Shown: piece by piece, positions 5,548 to 10,201 of the stretch
Layout of the letters: every line of letters begins with the position of its first letter
How positions within the stretch are numbered: the first letter of the stretch is position 1
Assembly (NCBI GenBank): GCA_937942105.1
Contig: CALDFS010000250.1
Coordinates: 1 to 10,201 of the forward strand
Direction: 5' to 3'
Length of the DNA stretch: 10,201 nucleotides
Source: an uncultured Ruminococcus sp.
GTDB lineage: Bacteria > Bacillota > Clostridia > Oscillospirales > Ruminococcaceae
Notes under the pieces: model-generated
The model's input: the letters and a program-made list of their open reading frames with translations, nothing else
The model's database searches: none
Told to the model about the DNA's origin: nothing
Made by a program: the position numbers and the translations under genes

Positions 5548-6558
5548 ATGCAGGAATGTAAAACCCTTGGAAATTATATCAGAGAAAAGCGGGTAGAAAA
5601 GGGATACTCGCAGAAACAGCTTGCACAGCTGCTCTACGTCACCGAATCGGCAGTCTCGAAATGGGAACGCGGCGCAAATTACCCCGATATTACCATGATA
5701 TCCGACCTCTGCCGGGTTCTGGATATCAGCGAGCACGAGCTTGTAACCGCCTCGAACGACGATGATTACCGCCGCATAAAGCGCGAATCAAAGCTGTATC
5801 ATCGGATAACCGACGCCGTATTTATAACTCTTTCGGTCGCATATGCTATAGCGCCGGTTATATGCTTTATAGTAAATTTAGCGACCGAGCACACCCTTTC
5901 GTGGTTCTGGGTGGTGCTTGCAGGCATTGTGTGTGCGTTCTGCTTTTTCCCATCCTGCACACGCTTTTTCAAGAGCAATAAGCTCGGCTGGTACGCTGTG
6001 ACCACCTTCGCCTCGGTAACTCTGCTTCTTATCGTCTGCGGAATATACACCCGCTCGGTTCGCTGGGTGCCTGTGGCGGTCGCCTCCGTCCTTCTGGGAT
6101 ATGCCGCGATTCTCGGACCTGTGGCGCTGAAATCCTTTAAAAAGCTCGGAAAAGCCAGGTTCCTTGTATATGCCTGCGCCCTGTTCGCGCTTACGCTTTT
6201 GGTGCTATCAGGAGCGAGGATTCTTGCTGTCTTTCCGATAGCAAGAGCCGCTCTTCTGACTGCATACTGCTATTCGCCCTTTCTTGTTCTGGGACTTGTA
6301 ATGCTTGTCTCCCCGAACCGGCTATTCAGCGCGGGTGCGGGAACCTTGCTCATCGGGCTGATGGCGAGCCTTACAAACTATGTTGTAAGCCTGATCTTCC
6401 CGGGAGCTAATATGGATAAAGGCATTTATACGGTGGATTTCACCGATTGGAGCGGGCATATCAACGGCAATACCATGCTGATTCTGCTGATAGTGTCGGT
6501 ATCGCTGGGCGTGGGGCTGATGGCTGCGGGTATTATGACTTCTAAAAAGCGCGGGTAA
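5548..6558 (+). CDS. XRE-family HTH regulator fused to a multi-pass membrane domain
   Basis: A 336-residue protein. Residues 7-61 form a Cro/CI-type helix-turn-helix: LGNYIREKRVEKGYSQKQLAQLLYVTESAVSKWERG, then YPDITMISDLCRVLDIS. This resembles the HTH of many clostridial regulators. A charged linker (70-86) leads to about eight hydrophobic segments, near 88-110, 117-136, 148-167, 172-191, 204-222, 231-253, 262-283 and 309-329, ending in the positive tail SKKRG. The DNA-binding domain must therefore sit at the inner face of the membrane, suggesting a one-component sensor that reads membrane state or a lipophilic ligand. No transporter or enzyme motif is visible in the membrane part. The start is supported by AAGGAAG upstream. 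The gene is monocistronic, divergent from the sigma operon and followed by a hairpin, so it may control itself or its divergent neighbour. Confidence 0.85.
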   Translation: MQECKTLGNYIREKRVEKGYSQKQLAQLLYVTESAVSKWERGANYPDITMISDLCRVLDISEHELVTASNDDDYRRIKRESKLYHRITDAVFITLSVAYAIAPVICFIVNLATEHTLSWFWVVLAGIVCAFCFFPSCTRFFKSNKLGWYAVTTFASVTLLLIVCGIYTRSVRWVPVAVASVLLGYAAILGPVALKSFKKLGKARFLVYACALFALTLLVLSGARILAVFPIARAALLTAYCYSPFLVLGLVMLVSPNRLFSAGAGTLLIGLMASLTNYVVSLIFPGANMDKGIYTVDFTDWSGHINGNTMLILLIVSVSLGVGLMAAGIMTSKKRG

Positions 6559-6582
6559 TCGTTTGCTGAATACTTTTTTTGT

Positions 6583-6613
6583 AAAGCTCTGATGATGTTT
6601 TCGTCAGGGCTTT
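6583..6613 (+). terminator. Probable terminator after the XRE-membrane gene
   Basis: AAAGCTCTGA (6583-6592) pairs with TCAGGGCTTT (6604-6613) with one G-T pair, and TGA/TCG (6593-6595 with 6601-6603) extends the stem to 13 bp around a five-base loop. The trailing sequence is only TTTATATAAT, so the T-tract is weak. A T8 run lies just before the hairpin rather than after it. Confidence 0.55.
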
Positions 6614-6671
6614 ATATAATAGCTATAAATTTGCGGCGGTTTATGGCTGCTATATTGTATACTTTTTCATG

Positions 6672-6702
6672 ATAAGATACCTTGACAGCCAAGGTATCTT
6701 AT
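6672..6702 (+). promoter_or_regulatory. Perfect 13-bp inverted repeat, probable PadR operator
   Basis: Arms ATAAGATACCTTG (6672-6684) and CAAGGTATCTTAT (6690-6702) are exact reverse complements around ACAGC. The repeat covers the whole -35 box and nearly all of the spacer of the promoter at 6682-6710, so a dimer bound here would exclude RNA polymerase. The first gene of the operon is a PadR repressor, a family that usually represses its own operon through such a palindrome. Binding by this particular PadR is inferred. Confidence 0.8.
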
Positions 6703-6710
6703 GCTATAAT
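6682..6710 (+). promoter_or_regulatory. Consensus promoter of the PadR operon
   Basis: TTGACA (6682-6687), 17-bp spacer, TATAAT (6705-6710), with an extended -10 TGC in front. All twelve hexamer bases match consensus, so the promoter should be strong when not repressed. Transcription would begin near 6717, downstream of the ATG at 6669, which rules that codon out as the PadR start. Confidence 0.9.
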
Positions 6711-6721
6711 AAGCTCACAAC

Positions 6722-6734
6722 AAAGGAAGGTGAT
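6722..6734 (+). promoter_or_regulatory. Ribosome binding site that fixes the PadR start at 6738
   Basis: AAAGGAAGGTGAT is highly complementary to the 16S rRNA 3' end, including the GGTGAT portion, and lies just before ATG 6738. The in-frame ATG at 6669 has no such site and lies upstream of the promoter hexamers. Confidence 0.85.
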
Positions 6735-6737
6735 CGA

Positions 6738-7079
6738 ATGTCTATAGCATCCGAGCTTATACGGGGTCGGGTAGACGCAGTGATACTTGCCAATCTCATG
6801 AATAGGGACAGCTATGGTTATGAGATCAATAAGGCAATCCTGCGAAAATCCTCCGGGAAGTATGAGCTCAACGAAGCAACGCTCTATACCGCCTTCAAGC
6901 GGCTTATCGATATGGGCTATATAACCACCTATTGGGGCGAGGGCGATATCGGAGCGCGGCGAAAGTACTACAAAATCACTGCCGACGGCGCGCAGGCATA
7001 CCAAAGAATGCTTGCGGAATGGCAGGAAGCAAAGAATCTGATGGACAATATACTATCAATAGAGGGAGAGAAGAATTAA
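6738..7079 (+). CDS. PadR-family transcriptional repressor
   Basis: 113 residues from the chosen start, the size of the compact PadR-s2 group. The winged HTH has the family pattern: SYGYEINKAIL (25-35), YELNEATLYTAFKRLIDMGYI (42-62), and the wing RRKYYKITADGAQAYQRM (74-91). A C-terminal helix (92-108) would form the dimer. A longer reading from 6669 adds 23 residues that contain the promoter and operator, so it is rejected. PadR proteins of this kind respond to small hydrophobic compounds, antibiotics or envelope stress; the ligand here is unknown. The permease-prefix gene starts one base after this stop, and a DUF4097 gene overlaps that one in turn. This is a familiar three-gene arrangement in which the repressor controls the two envelope proteins and itself. 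Confidence 0.94.
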   Translation: MSIASELIRGRVDAVILANLMNRDSYGYEINKAILRKSSGKYELNEATLYTAFKRLIDMGYITTYWGEGDIGARRKYYKITADGAQAYQRMLAEWQEAKNLMDNILSIEGEKN

Positions 7080-7080
7080 A

Positions 7081-7767
7081 ATGGAACAGCGCATTAAAAA
7101 CTATGTAAACGAAATATTCAAAAATGCACCCAAGACCCCGCAGGCGGAGGAGGTCAAGAACGAAATTTTAGGCAACACCCTTGAAAAGTTCAACGAGCTT
7201 AAAGCCGGGGGTAAGGACGATGAAACCGCCTTCACCATAGCAATATCCTATATCGGCAATGTCGACGAGCTTATAAACGCCTATTCCCATGACGATGACG
7301 CCGTTATCCTGCGGGAGAGCTATCAGCGGCACCGCGCAAGGCAGGCACTTCTTTTGTCAATAGCTGTTGCGCTTTATATAATGTGCGTTCTCCCTGTAAT
7401 ATTATTGCAGGACGAAAAGGGAATTGTTTTAATGTTTATAATGATAGCCGTTGCAACAGGGCTTATCATCTATCGCGCTTCGACAAATAAATTCTACACC
7501 TACGGCGGCTCGGACGGTCCGACGGTCGTTAAGTACACCGCCCCGCCAACCATCGAGCAGAAGAAAAGAAGCCTTGTAAGAAAGAACATTTCCAGCGCGC
7601 TCTGGTCGCTTATAGTTGCACTTTACCTGATAATAAGCTTTTTAACCGGCGCATGGCATATTACATGGATAATCTTCCTTATCGGCGGCGCGGCTGACAG
7701 CCTTTTAAAGGCGGTCTTTGACTATAAGGAATGGAATGATTTGGAGGATGACGGCGATGAAAAATAG
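7081..7767 (+). CDS. Permease-prefix-domain membrane protein (DUF1700-like)
   Basis: 228 residues. The N-terminal 70 or so (ERIKNYVNEIF-like helix, EVKNEILGNTLEKFNELKAGGKDDETAFTIAISYIGNVDELI) match the helical permease prefix domain seen in front of ABC permeases and in stand-alone membrane proteins next to PadR genes. Two pairs of membrane helices follow, at about 89-109 with 113-131, and 172-189 with 192-211, separated by a polar stretch with YTAPPTIEQKKRS. The C-terminal tail is acidic. There is no ABC permease body, so it is not a transporter by itself; a scaffold or sensing role for its partner is an inference. GAGGGAGAG (7062-7070) serves as ribosome site. The last 11 bases overlap the start of the DUF4097 gene. 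Confidence 0.87.
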   Translation: MEQRIKNYVNEIFKNAPKTPQAEEVKNEILGNTLEKFNELKAGGKDDETAFTIAISYIGNVDELINAYSHDDDAVILRESYQRHRARQALLLSIAVALYIMCVLPVILLQDEKGIVLMFIMIAVATGLIIYRASTNKFYTYGGSDGPTVVKYTAPPTIEQKKRSLVRKNISSALWSLIVALYLIISFLTGAWHITWIIFLIGGAADSLLKAVFDYKEWNDLEDDGDEK

Positions 7768-8740
7768 TGCGATTGTAAGAATAGTAATATGGTCGGCGGT
7801 GATAGTCCTGCTGATAGCTGCGGCGGTCGTTATGATAAACGGCAACGGCTGGGGCTTCAGCACCGGCATAGGCATAGGCTCGGGGTACAGGTATTCCGAC
7901 GCTTCGAGCTACTCTATAGGCGACTTCTCCGCGGATGCCGGCAGCGTAAGCTCCATGGATATTGACTGGATAGCCGGAAGCGTAACCATCTCCGAGTATG
8001 ACGGCGACGATATAAAGGTCACAGAAGATGGTTTCGATGACGAGGATACAACCATGCGCTACCGCATAAAGAACGGCAGACTTGATATAAGATTCTGCAA
8101 GAGCGGTATGAGATTCGGCAGCTTTTTAGGGATCGGCAGTAAAACGCTTGAAAAGGATCTGACGATTCTTGTGCCCAAGGGCAAGCAGTTCCGCGAGCTT
8201 GATTTCGAGCTTGTTTCGTCAAGACTTGATGTCGGGGATATTACCACCACCGGTTTCGACGTAGAAATAGTAAGCGGTTCTGTAAACATAGACAGCCTCA
8301 CCGCAGATGATATCGATATCGGGGGCGTTTCGGGAGCTATCAAACTTGAAAATATCTCCTGCAATACGGTGGATATCGAGGGCGTTTCGGGAGCTATTAC
8401 ACTTGAAAATATCTCCTGCAAAACGGTGGATATCGAAACCGTTTCGGGCGCAATAGAATTCGCAGGTAAGGTCAACGAAATCGACTTCAACACCGTTTCG
8501 GGCAGCATAGGCGCAGAATTCGACGAGGTTCCGCGCATAGTGAATATCGAATCCATCTCCGGCTCCACAACGATAAAAATGCCAATGACAGGAATAACCG
8601 CAGAAATAGATTCCGTAAGCGGCAATGTAAGAGCCTTCGGCTCAAATATGGGCAAGTCGGGCGAGGTTACCTTTGAAGACGGTTATATGAAGCTCAATGT
8701 TGATACCGTTTCGGGCAATGTTGAGATCAAGGAAAAATAA
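7757..8740 (+). CDS. DUF4097 family beta-helix surface protein, membrane-anchored
   Basis: 327 residues from ATG 7757, chosen because TTGGAGG (7741-7747) sits 9 nt ahead and the hydrophobic anchor then begins at residue 6. An in-frame ATG at 7718 would add 13 residues inside the previous gene without a ribosome site. Residues 6-27 are an uncleaved signal anchor. A glycine/serine-rich stretch to about 60 follows, then a repetitive beta domain in which V/I-S-G recurs about every 18-20 residues (172, 191, 210, 229, 247, 267, 287, 318). Each turn reads like DIxxVSGxIxLENISCxTV, the parallel beta-helix pattern of DUF4097 proteins. It probably lies on the outer face of the membrane. Together with the PadR and permease-prefix genes it forms an envelope-stress type operon; the molecular role is not established. 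C202 and C221 lie in adjacent repeats. Confidence 0.9.
   Translation: MKNSAIVRIVIWSAVIVLLIAAAVVMINGNGWGFSTGIGIGSGYRYSDASSYSIGDFSADAGSVSSMDIDWIAGSVTISEYDGDDIKVTEDGFDDEDTTMRYRIKNGRLDIRFCKSGMRFGSFLGIGSKTLEKDLTILVPKGKQFRELDFELVSSRLDVGDITTTGFDVEIVSGSVNIDSLTADDIDIGGVSGAIKLENISCNTVDIEGVSGAITLENISCKTVDIETVSGAIEFAGKVNEIDFNTVSGSIGAEFDEVPRIVNIESISGSTTIKMPMTGITAEIDSVSGNVRAFGSNMGKSGEVTFEDGYMKLNVDTVSGNVEIKEK
8315..8428 (+). repeat. Two tandem 57-bp (19-codon) repeats inside the DUF4097 gene
   Basis: Copy one is 8315-8371 and copy two is 8372-8428. By direct comparison they differ at 4 of 57 bases. Encoded units begin DIGGVSGAIKLENISC and DIEGVSGAITLENISC. Flanking turns have the same protein pattern but no longer match at DNA level, so this looks like a recent duplication of one beta-helix turn. 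Confidence 0.92.
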
Positions 8741-8751
8741 GTCTGATAATT

Positions 8752-8786
8752 GGTGCTCTGAACAAACGCGTTCAGGGCACCTTTTT
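8752..8786 (+). terminator. Strong intrinsic terminator of the PadR operon
   Basis: GGTGCTCTGAAC (8752-8763) pairs with GTTCAGGGCACC (8770-8781), 12 bp with one G-T pair and a six-base loop, followed by TTTTT (8782-8786). It starts 12 bp after the DUF4097 stop. Confidence 0.93.
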
Positions 8787-8835
8787 CATATCATACCAAA
8801 CCATTGATGAAAACTGAGCAAATCCTTAGTGGATG

Positions 8836-8864
8836 TTGACAATCCAGCGGCAGGGTGATATCAT
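8836..8864 (+). promoter_or_regulatory. Promoter of the esterase lipoprotein gene
   Basis: TTGACA (8836-8841), 17-bp spacer, TATCAT (8859-8864, five of six bases). The predicted start near 8871 leaves a leader of about 35 nt before the GGAGGA ribosome site (8895-8900). Confidence 0.7.
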
Positions 8865-8905
8865 TGTAGTATATTAATTAGTATTAAAATCATTGGAGGA
8901 AAGAT

Positions 8906-9916
8906 ATGAAAATCAAGCTGAAAACACTATCCGCACTTTTGTCGGCAAGCCTTGTTTTGAGTGCCTGCGGCTCAACCCCTGCCGCAAGTGCGAGCGTAAA
9001 CGTAAGCACCGGCGAGGGCGTGCAAACCAATCAGGCTGAAGCTCAGCCTGAGGAGGATGTTAAAAATATGGACAAGGCTAAGGAAATAATGGCGGGCATC
9101 GAGCCGGAGGAAACCTGCCCGGTATCGCTTACCATCATGAAGACTGATGTTGACTACGGCGAAATCATCAAGACCACCTACTACTCCACCACCTGCGAAA
9201 GGGACAGGAACGTTAATATCGTACTTCCCGCAGGATATTTCGAGGATAAGAAGTACCCGGTAATGTATATCCTTCACGGCATTTTCGGGGACGAAAATTC
9301 CATGCTTGGCGACGGCAGCAGCGGCGCAAGGGTAATCATCGGCAACATGGTCAAGGAGGGCACGGCAAAGGAAATGATACTTGTCTTCCCGAATATGTAT
9401 GCCTCTAAAGACCCCAACCAGGCGCCCGCCTTCGACCCTGAATCGGTAAAGCCGTATGACGATTTTGTTGACGACCTTGTTACCGACCTTATGCCCTTTA
9501 TGGAGGAAAATTACTCGGTTGCCGCCGGCAAGAAGAACACCGCCGTTCTGGGCTTTTCAATGGGCGGAAGGGAAACTCTGAATATAGCGTTTGCGCACCC
9601 TGACCTTATAGGCTATGCCTGCGCGATAGCTCCCGCACCCGGCTTGGTCCCCGGAAAGGACTGGGCGATGGAACACCCCGGAACCTACACCGAGGATGAA
9701 ATCTGCTTCCCGGATGAAATCATGCCCTACGTTCTTATAGACTGCGCCGGCGATAAGGACGGCACGGTGGGTTCATTCCCCAAGAGCTATCACGAGCTGA
9801 TGGAGAAGAACGGCGTTCCGCATGTGTGGTACGAGATTCCCGGCTCCGACCATGGCGACCCGGCAATATCCAGCGGTATTTACAACTTTACAAAATACGT
9901 TTTTACTGTTGAATAA
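8906..9916 (+). CDS. Secreted lipoprotein esterase, alpha/beta hydrolase (CE1/esterase-D-like)
   Basis: 336 residues. A lipoprotein signal peptide ends in the lipobox LSAC with C21 as the lipidated residue. A flexible linker rich in A, S, E and Q follows to about 55, placing the enzyme on the outer face of the membrane. The catalytic domain runs from about 88 to 336: DRNVNIVLPAGYFEDKKYPVMYILHGIFGDE with the oxyanion segment HGIFGDE (124-130), the nucleophile elbow GFSMGG (216-221) with S218, the probable acid D283 or D285 in CAGDKDG, and H316 in GSDHGD. This layout matches family-1 carbohydrate esterases (acetyl-xylan or feruloyl esterase) and related putative esterases. Removal of acyl groups from plant polysaccharide is plausible; the exact substrate is unknown. 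GGAGGA (8895-8900) supports the start. A probable paralogue begins 54 bp downstream. Confidence 0.9.
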   Translation: MKIKLKTLSALLSASLVLSACGSTPAASASVNVSTGEGVQTNQAEAQPEEDVKNMDKAKEIMAGIEPEETCPVSLTIMKTDVDYGEIIKTTYYSTTCERDRNVNIVLPAGYFEDKKYPVMYILHGIFGDENSMLGDGSSGARVIIGNMVKEGTAKEMILVFPNMYASKDPNQAPAFDPESVKPYDDFVDDLVTDLMPFMEENYSVAAGKKNTAVLGFSMGGRETLNIAFAHPDLIGYACAIAPAPGLVPGKDWAMEHPGTYTEDEICFPDEIMPYVLIDCAGDKDGTVGSFPKSYHELMEKNGVPHVWYEIPGSDHGDPAISSGIYNFTKYVFTVE

Positions 9917-9970
9917 ATACTGTGATACTGTGCGGCTTTATCTGACTTTATATGAAAGGAAACAATAATT

Positions 9971-10201
9971 ATGAAAAGCACAATATTAAAAAGTGTTCTT
10001 CTGGGATGTGTCGCTGCGGTCACTGCGGCTTCGGTCTGCTCATGCGCTTCAAAGCCCAAGCCCGACCCGGAAGCCAAGGAGATAGGGGAGAAGTTCATGG
10101 CAAAAATCGAGCCGGAAATGTTCTGCCCTACCGAGCTTGACAGCGACTGGGTGTCGGCAGAGCCGCATCACCCTACCACCAACGGCACTCTGACCCGCAT
10201 A
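9971..10201 (+). CDS. Lipoprotein, probable paralogue of the preceding esterase (cut by window edge)
   Basis: The frame is open from ATG 9971 to the last base, 77 codons, so the C-terminus is missing. GAAAGGAAA (9954-9962) is the ribosome site. The N-terminus is a lipoprotein signal peptide (MKSTILKSVLLG, hydrophobic to about 22) with lipobox-like VCSC and C25 as the likely lipidated cysteine. After that, EKFMAKIEPEMFCP (40-53) closely echoes AKEIMAGIEPEETCP of the esterase next door at the same distance from the lipobox region. The last residues, TTNGTLTRI, fall where the esterase domain begins. I infer a second secreted alpha/beta hydrolase, but no catalytic residue is inside the window. 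The 54-bp gap holds no terminator, so the two genes are probably one operon. Confidence 0.82.
   Translation, partial: MKSTILKSVLLGCVAAVTAASVCSCASKPKPDPEAKEIGEKFMAKIEPEMFCPTELDSDWVSAEPHHPTTNGTLTRI

Noticed and set aside
5224..5736. 170-codon minus-strand open frame running from the XRE gene through the intergenic region into the sigma start
   Set aside because: It crosses two promoters and is antisense to the conserved HTH domain. It is kept only as a remark under the unassigned block at 5341-5460.
6669..6737. Extended N-terminus of PadR from ATG 6669
   Set aside because: The promoter hexamers and operator lie inside this stretch, and transcription would begin downstream of it; the strong ribosome site points to 6738.
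8315..8428. Tandem repeat as a possible CRISPR array
   Set aside because: The units abut with no spacers and stay in frame within a protein with matching 19-residue repeats.
8059..8655. 198-codon minus-strand open frame opposite DUF4097, with repeated SAPETxSIS units
   Set aside because: Its repeats are the antisense reading of the beta-helix repeats, and the plus-strand gene has the ribosome site, anchor and operon position.
9880..10098. Minus-strand open frame across the gap between the two lipoprotein genes
   Set aside because: It is antisense to the start and signal peptide of the second lipoprotein, which has its own ribosome site and a clear paralogue next door.

Overview
The window looks like a piece of a chromosome from a gut-type Clostridia bacterium (Oscillospiraceae/Ruminococcus-like). 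This is inferred from strong AGGAGG-type ribosome binding sites, near-consensus TTGACA/TATAAT promoters with 17-18 bp spacers, moderate GC, and protein families typical of Firmicutes (PadR plus permease-prefix protein, DUF4097, Rrf2 next to cysK, ECF sigma with a membrane partner). No rRNA, tRNA, CRISPR array, transposase or phage gene was seen. Genus cannot be settled from the sequence alone.

Layout. (1) 1-750: the 3' end of cysK (cysteine synthase) followed 27 bp later by an Rrf2-family regulator, probably a CymR/IscR-like sensor of cysteine or Fe-S status, closed by a long two-tier hairpin terminator. (2) 890-3354: a self-contained operon with its own promoter, an operator-like palindrome at the transcript start, and two different Gfo/Idh/MocA-family NAD(P)-dependent oxidoreductases whose genes almost touch. 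It ends in a bidirectional terminator shared with the convergent next operon. (3) 3373-5340, minus strand: an ECF sigma factor and a translationally coupled (ATGA overlap) single-pass membrane protein that is probably its anti-sigma factor or sensor. Two tandem promoter candidates lie upstream, one of housekeeping type and one of ECF type. (4) 5341-6613: an unassigned stretch of about 120 bp with potential structure, then a gene divergent from the sigma operon that encodes an XRE helix-turn-helix domain fused to about eight membrane segments. (5) 6672-8786: a three-gene operon of PadR repressor, permease-prefix membrane protein and DUF4097 surface protein. Its promoter is overlaid by a perfect 13-bp inverted repeat, and it ends in a strong terminator. 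(6) 8836 to the right edge: two successive lipoprotein genes. The first is a CE1/esterase-D-like alpha/beta hydrolase. The second is cut by the window edge and appears to be its paralogue.

Taken together, 3.4-8.8 kb is dense in small sensory modules acting at the cell envelope: sigma/anti-sigma, XRE-membrane fusion, and PadR/permease-prefix/DUF4097. They are flanked by carbohydrate-oriented genes (oxidoreductase pair, secreted esterases). The families are individually known. The less described parts are the substrate of the oxidoreductase pair, the signal read by the membrane partner of the sigma factor, and the signal read by the XRE-membrane fusion.
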